The notes below the pieces were generated by a model. That model ran no database searches and was not told the origin of the DNA. It saw only the letters and a program-made list of their open reading frames with translations. From Kaistia sp. 32K (GTDB lineage: Bacteria > Pseudomonadota > Alphaproteobacteria > Rhizobiales > Kaistiaceae), in assembly GCF_016629525.1 (NCBI RefSeq), contig NZ_AP024269.1:2542001-2606000 (forward strand): a DNA stretch of 64,000 nucleotides, read 5' to 3'. Position 1 is the stretch's first letter. Each line of letters begins with the position of its first letter. A program made the position numbers and the translations under genes. Below are positions 34,339 to 43,182 of this stretch, one piece after another.

Positions 34339-36627
34339 ATGCCCATGACATCGACGACCCTTGCTCCACCCCGCAGACGCCTGCCGCTCGAATTGATCGG
34401 AGGCTGGGAAGTCGGCCTGCTGATCTTCATGGTGCTGCTCTACATCGCGGGCGTCTTCATCAATCCCAAGTTCTTCGGCCAGACCGACGCCATCTCGGCG
34501 ATCCTGCGTGACACGGCGCGCTATGGCGTCATGGCGGCCGGGATGACCTTCGTCATCATCAACAAGGACCTCGACCTCTCGGTCGGCTCGACTTTCGGCC
34601 TGGTCGCGACGGTGTTCTCGCTGGCCTTCTCGACATCCTATTACGACCTCGGCATCGTGCCGTCGCTCCTCGCCGCCATCGCCGTCGGGCTCGGCGTCGG
34701 GCTGATCAACGGCTTCTTCGTCACGGTCCTGCGCGTTCCCTCCTTCATCACGACGCTGACGATGCTGTTCATCGGACGCGGTTTTGTGCTGGGGCTGACG
34801 GGCGGCAAGACCGTCTCCTACAGCGAGAAGGCGCTGACGGCGCCCTGGTTCTTCCAGATCGGCGAGACCAACGCCTTCGGCTTCAACAACCAGATCCTGA
34901 TCTTCGCGCTGGTGACGGCCGTCGGCATGTACGTGCTCGCCAAGACGCGCTGGGGCTACGAGACCTATGCGACGGGCGGCAACGAGCTGGCGGCGACCTA
35001 TGCCGGCATCCCGACCCGGCGCGTCCGCATGCGCGCCTATGTGCTGTCGGCGCTCGCCGCCACGCTCGCCGGCCTGATGAGCGTCGCGCAGGACAAGGGC
35101 ATCACCTCGCAATATGGCCAGGGCGCGGAACTGATCGTCATCGCGTCGGTCATCGTCGGCGGCGCCTCGATCCTCGGCGGCCGCGGCCGCCTGCTCGGCG
35201 GCGCGCTCGGCGCCATTCTCGTCACGCTGATCGACAAGGTGCTGCGCGAGGGCATCCCGATGAGCCGAACCGTCAAGGTCGGCGACGTCGAGATGCAGGT
35301 GCAAGGCATGGCGCAGCTGCCGCCCGGCGCCGTCCCGGCCTTCCTCGGCCTGATCCTGCTGATCTCGGTGCTGATCGAGCCCTGGATCATCCGCCGCAAC
35401 GTCTTCCCGCGCCTCTGGGCGCGGGTGCGGGGCAAGCCCCTGCCCCCGATCATCGAGATCGGCGGCGTCGCCATCGAGGGCGCGCAGACCAAGGGCTCGT
35501 CCGCCTCGGACCGCTCGATGAAGGCGCGCGGCCCGATCGGCCACTTCCTCGCCCGGCGCGACGCGGCGGCGATCATCCTCGCCGTCGTGCTCTGGTGCGT
35601 CGGCCTCTATCTCCGGCCCGATTTCTGGGGCTCGCTCGACAACACCTTCAACCTGATGCTGTCCTTCACCGAAGTCGGCCTGCTGTCGATCGGCATGACC
35701 TATGTCATCGCCAATGCCGACATCGACCTGTCGGTCGGTTCGGTGCTGGCGCTGTCGGCCGCGACCTGCGCTTTCCTGATGAAACAGATGGGCTTCGACC
35801 CGATGAGCGCGGCCTTCATCGCGCTGGTGGCCGGCGCCGCGGCCGGCTTCATCAACGCACTGCTGACGGTGAGCTTCGGCCTGCCCGCCTTCGTCGCGAC
35901 GCTCGGCATGTTCTACATGGCGCGCGGCATCGGCGCCTGGCTGACGGCCGGCCGCCAGCTCTCCTCCTTCCCGGAGGCGTTCAACCTGATCGGCCGCAAG
36001 CTGATCGACGCGCTCGCCTATTTCAAGGTCGCGCCGGCGCGGGGAACCCTGCTCTACGACATCGCCGCCGCCGTCAGCGTGCAGACGCTCTTCATGATCG
36101 TCGTCGCGATCCTTGCCGGCATCGTGCTCGCCAAGACGCCGTTCGGCCAGATGGTCTACGCCACCGGCGGCAACCGCCGCGCAGCCGACTATGCCGGCAT
36201 CAACACGGCGCGGGTGCGGGCGATCAGCCTGGTGTTCTCGGCGCTCTGCGCCGCGTTCGCCGGCGTGATCTACGTCGCCTTCCTGCGCTCGTTCAATCCG
36301 TCGGCCGGGCAGCTGCGCGAGCTCGACGCGATCGCCGCCGTCATCATCGGCGGTGGCTCGATCTTCGGCGGCTACGGCACGGTGCTCGGGGCGCTCGCCG
36401 GCGCGGCGGTGATCGCGCTGATCCGCGCGCTGCTGTCGCTGCAATTGATCCTCGGCAACGGCCAGTCTTTCGTGATGCCGCAGCACTGGGTCAACGTCTT
36501 CATCGGTCTCATCCTCGTCATCGCCGTCGTCGGCGACATCTGGTTCCGGCAGGGCGATCTCGCCGGCTCGATCCGTCGCCGCCTTTCCCGAAAATCCGGG
36601 GCTACCCCCGAAACAGCGCACGTCTGA
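34339..36627 (+). CDS. sugar ABC transporter, two permease domains fused in one chain
   Basis: About 762 residues made of two RbsC-type (BPD_transp_2) permease domains. Each half has the same landmarks: NKDLDLSVGS and NADIDLSVGS in the early loop, then TGGNELAATYAGIP and TGGNRRAADYAGIN before the coupling region, and GGASILGG / GGGSIFGGYG near the end. A cytoplasmic linker with basic residues joins them near residue 355-400. With the single-domain ATPase downstream, one fused permease would pair with two ATPase copies. The start is uncertain: no good ribosome site precedes 34339, and a GTG at 34294 is possible. Confidence 0.88.
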   Translation: MPMTSTTLAPPRRRLPLELIGGWEVGLLIFMVLLYIAGVFINPKFFGQTDAISAILRDTARYGVMAAGMTFVIINKDLDLSVGSTFGLVATVFSLAFSTSYYDLGIVPSLLAAIAVGLGVGLINGFFVTVLRVPSFITTLTMLFIGRGFVLGLTGGKTVSYSEKALTAPWFFQIGETNAFGFNNQILIFALVTAVGMYVLAKTRWGYETYATGGNELAATYAGIPTRRVRMRAYVLSALAATLAGLMSVAQDKGITSQYGQGAELIVIASVIVGGASILGGRGRLLGGALGAILVTLIDKVLREGIPMSRTVKVGDVEMQVQGMAQLPPGAVPAFLGLILLISVLIEPWIIRRNVFPRLWARVRGKPLPPIIEIGGVAIEGAQTKGSSASDRSMKARGPIGHFLARRDAAAIILAVVLWCVGLYLRPDFWGSLDNTFNLMLSFTEVGLLSIGMTYVIANADIDLSVGSVLALSAATCAFLMKQMGFDPMSAAFIALVAGAAAGFINALLTVSFGLPAFVATLGMFYMARGIGAWLTAGRQLSSFPEAFNLIGRKLIDALAYFKVAPARGTLLYDIAAAVSVQTLFMIVVAILAGIVLAKTPFGQMVYATGGNRRAADYAGINTARVRAISLVFSALCAAFAGVIYVAFLRSFNPSAGQLRELDAIAAVIIGGGSIFGGYGTVLGALAGAAVIALIRALLSLQLILGNGQSFVMPQHWVNVFIGLILVIAVVGDIWFRQGDLAGSIRRRLSRKSGATPETAHV

Positions 36628-36635
36628 GAACGCCC

Positions 36636-37427
36636 ATGTCAGAAACCAAGGCTGCCACCCCGATCGTCGAGATGCGCCACATCTCGAAGGCCTTCGGCCC
36701 CGTCCAGGCCCTCAAGGATATCAATTTGACGCTCGGCGAGGGCGAGATCCTCGGCCTCGTCGGCGACAACTCGGCCGGCAAGTCGACGCTGATGAAGGTG
36801 ATGACCGGCGCCTATCAGCGCGATTCCGGCGAGGTGCTGGTCTCGGGCAAGCCGACCCACTTCAAGAACCCGCATGAAAGCCGCGAAGAGGGGATCGAGA
36901 TGATCTACCAGGACTTCGCGCTCTGCGGGAACATGGACATCGCCCAGAACATCTTCCTCGGCCGCTGGCCGAAGAAGGGCCTCTTCGTCGATCGCAACCG
37001 CATGTATGCGGAAGCCGACGAGGTGCTGAAGCGGCTGAAGGTGGACGTGAACTCCGTCTTCCAGAAGGTCGAGAGCCTGTCCGGCGGCCGCCAGCAATCC
37101 GTCGCCATCGCCCGCGCCATCTCGTTCAACCCGCGCGTCGTCGTGCTCGACGAGCCGACCGCCAACCTCTCCGTCATGGCGACCGAACGCCTGCTCGAGA
37201 CCATGTCGGAACTGAAGCGCCAAGGCGTCGCGCAGATCATCATCTCGCATCGCCTGACCGACATCTTCGAGGTCGGAGACCGCATCATGGTGATGAAGCG
37301 CGGCCAGAATGTCGGCGATCGCTACATCCAGCACACGACCGAGCAGGAGGTGCTGGAACTGATCGTCTCGGGCACGCCGGAAGCGGCACTGACCGCCGAC
37401 CAGGCGCTGGCGGCGCGCGCCGCCTAG
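36636..37427 (+). CDS. sugar ABC transporter, ATP-binding protein
   Basis: 263 residues with one nucleotide-binding domain, like rhizobial FrcA and unlike the double-domain RbsA. Walker A is GDNSAGKST, the signature LSGGRQQSVAIARA, Walker B VVVLDEPTANL and the switch histidine IIISHRLTD. It powers the fused permease, 8 bases after its stop. The position after Walker B has SVMATERLLE instead of the more usual ALGV form, a minor deviation. Confidence 0.93.
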   Translation: MSETKAATPIVEMRHISKAFGPVQALKDINLTLGEGEILGLVGDNSAGKSTLMKVMTGAYQRDSGEVLVSGKPTHFKNPHESREEGIEMIYQDFALCGNMDIAQNIFLGRWPKKGLFVDRNRMYAEADEVLKRLKVDVNSVFQKVESLSGGRQQSVAIARAISFNPRVVVLDEPTANLSVMATERLLETMSELKRQGVAQIIISHRLTDIFEVGDRIMVMKRGQNVGDRYIQHTTEQEVLELIVSGTPEAALTADQALAARAA

Positions 37428-37695
37428 CCCATTCCGAGCGCGGCGAAGGCCTGCCGCAACGGCCGGTTCGTGGGCGATTGTTGAGCTGCCTGACGATCCA
37501 TATGACGAAGATTTGATCAGGGCGCGGTGCGCTCGGCGCCGCGTCTTTTGGTTCACATTCTGTCGAATCCGCGCAACAGGACGCGATATTCGCGTCCTGC
37601 GCGTATCGAAAGCATGGCGTTCTACCATGCTGCATCCCTTGCAAATCGCCTTAGCCGGGCGCATGTCTCGCTCGTCATCGCCCGAAGACGAAAGC

Positions 37696-38358
37696 ATGCC
37701 CCCCATGAATCATCAGGGCCCCGCCCATCACGGCACGCCGGCAACCGCCGCCGCGCCGATTTACGACGACTCGTTCGAGCTGCAGTTTTCGCCCAACATG
37801 CTGGCGAAGCTGGAGACGCGCCGTTCGGTGCCGATGCGCGCCTTCGATCCGGCGCCGATCCCCGTCGACCATCTCGACCGCATCCTCCGCATCGCCGCAC
37901 GCGCGCCCGACCACGGCCGTCTGGCGCCCTGGCGCTTCATCGTCATCGAGGGCGAGGCGCGCCGGTTGTCCGGCGAGCGCTTCGATGCGCTCTATGCCGC
38001 CCGCACGCCCGATCTCGATGCCTCGAAGCAGGACATGTGGACGCTCTACATGATGCGCTCCCCGGTCACGGTCGTGCTCGTCAGCCGCCCCGATCCGACG
38101 TCCAAGATTCCGGAATGGGACCAGATCCTCGGCTCCGGCGCCGTCGGCATGAACCTGATCCATGCCGCCTCCGCGCATGGCTACGCGACGCAGTGGCTGC
38201 TGAAATGGCCGGGTCGCGACGCCGAGGCCGCCGCCCTTCTCGGCGTGCGGGAAGATGAGCGCGTCGCCGGCTTCATCCATCTCGGCCGCCAGACGGAACG
38301 CCCGGCCGATCGGCTCCGCCCGGACCTCGAGACGATCGTCACGCGCTGGACTGGTTGA
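37696..38358 (+). CDS. nitroreductase family protein
   Basis: Flavin-dependent oxidoreductase, about 220 residues from MPPMNHQGP. The core starts at LETRRSVPMRAFDPAPIP and has the FMN-contacting ARAPDHGRLAPWRFIVI; GSGAVGMNLIHAASAHGYAT is the second conserved block. It resembles the YdjA-like subgroup. Start choice is uncertain; an ATG at 37798 would leave only the conserved core. Its 3' end overlaps the convergent EamA gene by 20 bases. Confidence 0.82.
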   Translation: MPPMNHQGPAHHGTPATAAAPIYDDSFELQFSPNMLAKLETRRSVPMRAFDPAPIPVDHLDRILRIAARAPDHGRLAPWRFIVIEGEARRLSGERFDALYAARTPDLDASKQDMWTLYMMRSPVTVVLVSRPDPTSKIPEWDQILGSGAVGMNLIHAASAHGYATQWLLKWPGRDAEAAALLGVREDERVAGFIHLGRQTERPADRLRPDLETIVTRWTG

Positions 38359-39253
38359 CGATCACGGCCGGGGACGGCGGGACCTTCTGCGCCAGGCGCA
38401 TTTCGCGCCGGAACGTGTAGACGCCCGTCGACACCACGATCAGCGTGCCGATCAGCGTCAGTGCGTCCGGCACGTCGCTCCACACCACATAGCCGATGAT
38501 GACGGCGAAGATGATGCCGGCATAGCGGAAGGGCGCCACCACGGCCATGGCGCCGAGGCGCATGGCGAGGATCGACGAGCCGTAGCCGCAGACGAGCAGG
38601 ACCGCGGCCGCTCCGAGCATCAGCCACTGCCCCGCCTCCGGCGCCGACCACTCCTCGACGATCGCGAGACCGGCGCCGGTCATCGTCACGGCGGCGGCAG
38701 TGACGGCGATCACCAGCAGGGTCGAAATGCCGGGCCTGAACTCCCGCGTCACCAGATCGCGCAGCGTGATGAAGGCCATCGAGGCCAGTGCCGCCAGCGA
38801 ATAGATGTCGAAGCCCGACAGGCTCGGCCGCATGATCAGCATCACGCCGAAGAAACCGACGGCCACCGCCAGCCAGCGCCGCCAGCCGACCGGCTCCGCC
38901 AGGAAGACCGCTGCCGCGGCCGTCGTCATCAGCGGCACGATCTGGCCGATCGCCGTCACATTGGCGATCGGCATGTTGAAGAGCGCATAGAGATAGAGCA
39001 GCGTCGCGCCGATCTCGCCGACGGTGCGCCAGGCGACCAGCCCGTTGCAGACGGAACGCCAGTCCCGATAGGCGCCCGTCGCCAGCACGATGACGAAGAT
39101 CACCGCGAAGGAAATGAGGCCGCGGATGAAGAGAATCTGCCCCGTCGGCAGGCCGTCGCTCGCCAGCTTGATCCAGGTGTCGTTGATGATGAAGGCGAGA
39201 TTGGAGAGCACCATCATGATGATGCCGCGGGAATTGTCGGCCAGGGCGGGCAT
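38339..39253 (-). CDS. EamA-family (DMT) transporter
   Basis: 304 residues with ten predicted membrane helices in two EamA repeats. The proline-bearing signature of the first repeat is IGQIVPLMTTAAAAVFLAEP and of the second PFRYAGIIFAVIIGYVVWSD. Probably an exporter of a metabolite or amino acid; substrate unknown. It is convergent with the nitroreductase gene and separated from moaA by 215 bases of unannotated DNA. Confidence 0.85.
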   Translation of the reverse strand: MPALADNSRGIIMMVLSNLAFIINDTWIKLASDGLPTGQILFIRGLISFAVIFVIVLATGAYRDWRSVCNGLVAWRTVGEIGATLLYLYALFNMPIANVTAIGQIVPLMTTAAAAVFLAEPVGWRRWLAVAVGFFGVMLIMRPSLSGFDIYSLAALASMAFITLRDLVTREFRPGISTLLVIAVTAAAVTMTGAGLAIVEEWSAPEAGQWLMLGAAAVLLVCGYGSSILAMRLGAMAVVAPFRYAGIIFAVIIGYVVWSDVPDALTLIGTLIVVSTGVYTFRREMRLAQKVPPSPAVIVNQSSA

Positions 39254-39468
39254 GGGACTTCAGGCAATGCGCGGCAGCGCGGCGCCGCAGATGATCCGGG
39301 TCGCAGCGGGTCGGCCGCGACAACGCCAGATTGATCAATAATCGGGCATGAAGCAACCGCGTCGCGGCGCTTTCACTCGATCAATACATGGAACGCAAGA
39401 AAAGCAGGGTCCGTCGAACGTAAAACGCCCGCTGCATCGCAGCAAATCCGGACCGGGGCGCTACGGCA

Positions 39469-40497
39469 TCAGCCGCCCGTCATGCTCATGTGCCGGCCGA
39501 CGGCGGGGCGGCGGTGCTCGCGATCGATGATGAAATCATGCCCCTTCGGCTTGCGGGTGATCGCCTCGTCGATCGCCGCCGAAAGCAGCGCATTGTGCTC
39601 GGAGGCGCGAAGCGGCGCGCGCAGGTCCGTCGCATCCTCCTGGCCGAGGCACATGAACAGCGTGCCGGTGCAGGTGACGCGGACGCGGTTGCAGCTCTCG
39701 CAGAAATTATGCGTCAGCGGCGTGATGAAGCCGAGCCGGCCGCCGGTCTCCGCGATTTCGACATAGCGCGCGGGGCCGCCGGTCTTGTACGGGATCTCGT
39801 TCAGCGTCCATGTCTCTTCGAGACGCGCCCGCACGGTCGAAAGCGGCAGATATTGCTCGGTCCGGTCGACGTCGACCTCGCCGAGCGGCATCGTCTCGAT
39901 CAAGGTCAGGTCCATGCCGCGACCATGCGCGAAGCGGATCAGGTCGTCGATCTCATGCTCGTTGACGTCCTTAAGCGCGACGGCGTTGATCTTCACCTTG
40001 AGGCCGGCGGCCTGCGCGGCGTCCAGCCCTTCCATCACCTTGCCGAGATCGCCCCAGCGCGTGATCGCGCGGAAACGGGCGGGATCGAGCGTATCCATCG
40101 ACACGTTGATACGGCGCACGCCGGCCTCCACCAGCTCGCCGGCGAAGCGATGGAGTTGCGAGCCATTGGTGGTGAGCGTCAGTTCGTCGAGCTGGCCGCT
40201 GTCGATATGCCGGCCGAGCGAGCGGATCAGCGACAGGATGTTGCGGCGGACGAGCGGCTCGCCACCGGTCAGGCGCAGGCGACGCACGCCCTTGGCGATG
40301 AAGGCGCTGCACAGCCGGTCCAGTTCCTCGAGCGACAGCACGTCCCGCTTCGGCAGGAAGGTCATGTCCTCGGCCATGCAATAGACGCAGCGGAAATCGC
40401 ATCGGTCCGTCACCGAGACGCGGAGATAGGTGATCGACCGCCCGAACGGATCGATCATCGGCTTCGTCTCGGCCACCATCGGCACGATCTGGTTCAT
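39469..40497 (-). CDS. moaA: GTP 3',8-cyclase MoaA (molybdenum cofactor synthesis)
   Basis: Radical SAM enzyme for the first step of molybdopterin synthesis; 342 residues. The N-terminal cluster cysteines are C33, C37 and C40 ([10 protein letters not shown]). The C-terminal cluster is in [13 protein letters not shown] and FMC, and the essential C-terminal Gly-Gly is present (MTGG). The start [13 protein letters not shown] has CGAGGA upstream. It is alone here, without other moa genes. Confidence 0.95.
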   Translation of the reverse strand: MNQIVPMVAETKPMIDPFGRSITYLRVSVTDRCDFRCVYCMAEDMTFLPKRDVLSLEELDRLCSAFIAKGVRRLRLTGGEPLVRRNILSLIRSLGRHIDSGQLDELTLTTNGSQLHRFAGELVEAGVRRINVSMDTLDPARFRAITRWGDLGKVMEGLDAAQAAGLKVKINAVALKDVNEHEIDDLIRFAHGRGMDLTLIETMPLGEVDVDRTEQYLPLSTVRARLEETWTLNEIPYKTGGPARYVEIAETGGRLGFITPLTHNFCESCNRVRVTCTGTLFMCLGQEDATDLRAPLRASEHNALLSAAIDEAITRKPKGHDFIIDREHRRPAVGRHMSMTGG

Positions 40498-40653
40498 GCA
40501 CGGTCCTCGGGCCACCCTATTCCGACCAGGAGCGACCATCTCTGCTATGTAGACGAGACGCCGGGTGTTTTCAAAGGACGCCGGCCGAATCGGGACATCG
40601 CCGCGATGCCCGCTATTTGATTTCGCATGGCCGATTGGCCGCCGGAGACCATC

Positions 40654-41046
40654 ATGACCACGCCCGCAGCCCCGGATTCCGCCACCGCCGCGCCCTGGCC
40701 GACCGAGATCCGCCTCTCGCCCGACAAGCGCCTGCTGACGGTCACTTTCGAAGACGGCGCGCGCTACGCCCTGCCGGCAGAATATCTCCGCGTGACCAGC
40801 CCTTCGGCGGAGGTGCAGGGCCACAGCAAGGCGCAGAAGCAGACCGTGCCCGGCAAGCGCGACGTGGCGATCCAGGCGATCAGCCCGGTCGGCAATTACG
40901 CGGTCCGTCTCGTCTTCGACGATGGCCACGACACGGGACTTTTCACCTGGACCTACCTGGCAGAACTCGGCCGCGACCAGGAGCGACTCTGGGCGGCCTA
41001 CCTGTCGGAGTTGCAGGAGAAGGGACTTTCGCGCGACCGCCGGTGA
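40654..41046 (+). CDS. DUF971 domain protein
   Basis: 130 residues. [21 protein letters not shown] and [18 protein letters not shown] fit the DUF971 / gamma-butyrobetaine-hydroxylase N-terminal-like domain, a small zinc-type fold found alone in many proteobacteria and linked to iron-sulfur or molybdenum-related loci. It is divergent from moaA. GGAG precedes the ATG at 40654; an upstream ATG at 40627 would add 9 residues. Confidence 0.8.
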   Translation: MTTPAAPDSATAAPWPTEIRLSPDKRLLTVTFEDGARYALPAEYLRVTSPSAEVQGHSKAQKQTVPGKRDVAIQAISPVGNYAVRLVFDDGHDTGLFTWTYLAELGRDQERLWAAYLSELQEKGLSRDRR

Positions 41047-41125
41047 CAGGGCCGCTGCGCGTCGCTAGGCTTTGAACCAATCCAGGCTGATACCGTTGAT
41101 TCCCAGCCCGTTCAGGAGAACCGAA

Positions 41126-41314
41126 ATGGCCGATCCCAAACTGCTGATCGAGCTCGACGAGCGCATTGCGAGCGTACGAGAAGCCATGCGGACGGTGACG
41201 GAACAGGCCGCCGCCGCGTCGGGCGCCGCCAGCGAAAGCCGGATGGCCGACCGCATCGCCGAGCTCGAGCAGCAGCTCGCCACCCTTCAGAACGAGCGTG
41301 ACGCGCTTTCCTGA
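41126..41314 (+). CDS. small coiled-coil protein
   Basis: 62 residues, MADPKLLIELDERIASVREA at the N-terminus and a heptad-like IAELEQQLATLQNERDAL at the C-terminus. AGGAGA lies 6 bases before the ATG. Mostly helical, without membrane segment. Function unknown. It lies between DUF971 and the HWE kinase and may be co-transcribed with either. Confidence 0.6.
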   Translation: MADPKLLIELDERIASVREAMRTVTEQAAAASGAASESRMADRIAELEQQLATLQNERDALS

Positions 41315-41480
41315 GGCGATCGCTCGCAGAAATGCCTTGCCGGGATATCAGGCGCTGCATCCGCTTCCGCAGCGTTTGGTATATGGGCGACCTCGTCCTA
41401 TGATGGACCCGACGCCCGTTCGGTAAGGCGCTTTCTGACGGCTTACGACAAGCCGGGCGCGTCAGGGACGAAACAGAGAA

Positions 41481-42632
41481 ATGTCGGCCAAAGCTGAACT
41501 CGACGGGGCCCTCGGCTCCGGACAGACCCTGATTGCGCCCGCCGGGCCGAACGATGCGCTGCACTTCCTGCGGGGTGGCGGCGAGATGGGGCGCGTCGTC
41601 CGCGCCTACGACTGGGGCGACAGCCCGCTGGGATCCCCGCAAACCTGGCCGCAATCGCTGCGCACCGTGGTCGGGCTGGTCTTGGCCTCCCCCTTCCCCA
41701 AATGCCTGGTCTGGGGCAAGGAGATGATCGCGATCTACAATGACGCGTTCGTCCCGATCCTCGGCAAGAAACCCGTATCGATCGGCCGGTCCTTCCGGAC
41801 GATCTGGAGCGAGGCTTGGGAAACGATCGGCCCGATCGCCGAAAGAGCCTTCGCGGGCGAAGCGACCTTCGTCGAGGATTTTCCCCTCGTCGTCTCGCGC
41901 AACGACTTTCCCGAGCAGACCTACTTTACCTTCTCCTATACGCCCCTCCTCGACGAGAACGGCGAGATCGCCGGTTTCATGGACACGGTGATCGAGACGA
42001 CGGGCAAGGTGGAGGCGGAGGCGCGGCTGCGCGTGCTGAACGCCGAGCTCGGCCATCGCATGAAGAACACGCAGGCCATCGTCCAGGCGATCGCGCGCCA
42101 GACGCTGCGCGAGGTCGTGGACGAGGATTCGCTCAACGCGTTCACCGAGCGGCTGATGGCCTTGAGTTCGGCGCATGAGATCCTGCTCCGGCAGAGCTGG
42201 GAATCGGCGCCGCTGCGCGCGGTCATGGAAAATGTCCTGAAGCACCATGTCGGCGCGGAACGGTTCGACTTCGCCGGCCCCGACGTGGTCGTCGGACCGA
42301 AGGCGGTGCTGTCGATCTCGCTGATGCTGCACGAGATGGCAACGAACGCCATCAAGCATGGGGCGATGTCGGTCCCCGAGGGCGGGGTCGAGATCCGCTG
42401 GGTCACGCAGGGCGAAGGCGGCAACGCGATCCTGCATCTGAGCTGGACCGAGCGGAACGGCCCGCCGGCCTGCCCGCCGAAGCGGCATGGCTTCGGCTCC
42501 CGGCTGATCAGCGGCGGCCTGATCGGCGCCGGCCGCGCCCGGCTGCAGTTTCTCGAAACCGGACTGGTCGGCAATTTCGAAGCCCCGCTCGACTGGCTCT
42601 CCGCCGGCAAGACCGGCGCGGGCGAAGTCTGA
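41481..42632 (+). CDS. PAS-containing HWE-family sensor histidine kinase
   Basis: 383 residues. An N-terminal PAS-like sensor (about 35-175, beginning YDWGDSPLGSPQTWPQSLRT) is followed by the HWE domain. The phosphoacceptor is H192 in AELGHRMKNTQAIVQAIA, the N-box is LHEMATNAIKHGAMS, and the WxE motif is LSWTERNG; GFGSRLI closes the ATP lid. No membrane segment, so a cytosolic light, redox or ligand sensor. No response regulator is adjacent; HWE kinases commonly signal to PhyR-type regulators. Confidence 0.88.
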   Translation: MSAKAELDGALGSGQTLIAPAGPNDALHFLRGGGEMGRVVRAYDWGDSPLGSPQTWPQSLRTVVGLVLASPFPKCLVWGKEMIAIYNDAFVPILGKKPVSIGRSFRTIWSEAWETIGPIAERAFAGEATFVEDFPLVVSRNDFPEQTYFTFSYTPLLDENGEIAGFMDTVIETTGKVEAEARLRVLNAELGHRMKNTQAIVQAIARQTLREVVDEDSLNAFTERLMALSSAHEILLRQSWESAPLRAVMENVLKHHVGAERFDFAGPDVVVGPKAVLSISLMLHEMATNAIKHGAMSVPEGGVEIRWVTQGEGGNAILHLSWTERNGPPACPPKRHGFGSRLISGGLIGAGRARLQFLETGLVGNFEAPLDWLSAGKTGAGEV

Positions 42633-42956
42633 GCCGCGGAGAGGGCCTGCGGCCTTCGCGGATGCGTATCCCTGGTAACGGGATGGCGACGGCCTGACTC
42701 GCGATGCCGGGAACGAGATGCAAGAGCCGAGGTTGCCGCTCTCACCGGGACTTTCAGCATCCGCTTGCCACCCTGCGTACGCGGCACTTCAAACGAAGCC
42801 GCCGTGAGGCCCGGCGAGCGCAAGCGGCCCTCCGCCATTTCCGGCCTCTCCGGCACCGCGAACGACCGAAAGCGGAACAAGTCGCCGATGTGGAAAAGGC
42901 GCCCTACCGCACAAATCAGCTTGTGTCCCGCCGTTCCTACCGGTAACACCAGCGGC
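42633..42956 (+). other. intergenic region before tRNA-Ser
   Basis: 324 bases. A GC-rich hairpin right after the HWE kinase stop (42635-42662, no T tract) may terminate it. A weak promoter-like pair TTGTGT-17-TAACAC ends at 42949, just before the tRNA. No gene is apparent. Confidence 0.4.
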
Positions 42957-43049
42957 GGAGAGGTGGCCGAGTGGCCGAAGGCGCTCCCCTGCTAAGGGAG
43001 TAGACGGCTTAAAACCGTCTCGAGGGTTCGAATCCCTTCCTCTCCGCCA
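42957..43049 (+). tRNA. tRNA-Ser (GCT), island attachment site
   Basis: 93 nucleotides, class II with long variable arm and encoded CCA. Acceptor GGAGAGG pairs with CCTCTCC; loop CTGCTAA gives anticodon GCT. A T-run follows immediately. The integrase gene begins 133 bases downstream, so its 3' end is the probable attL. Confidence 0.96.
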
Positions 43050-43182
43050 TTTTTTCCTGATCGTTCGCCCGAAAATTGACGGAAACACAACGTTTCCGCG
43101 GCCATCATGGCCTTCTTGAAGTAGCTACGCGTCCCACGGTGGGTAACCCTCCGGGTAACAAAGTGGTTTACGAGGCGACTTG

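Noticed and set aside
40498..40653. A molybdenum-cofactor riboswitch before moaA
   Set aside because: The leader between moaA and DUF971 is too short and shows none of the expected paired elements.
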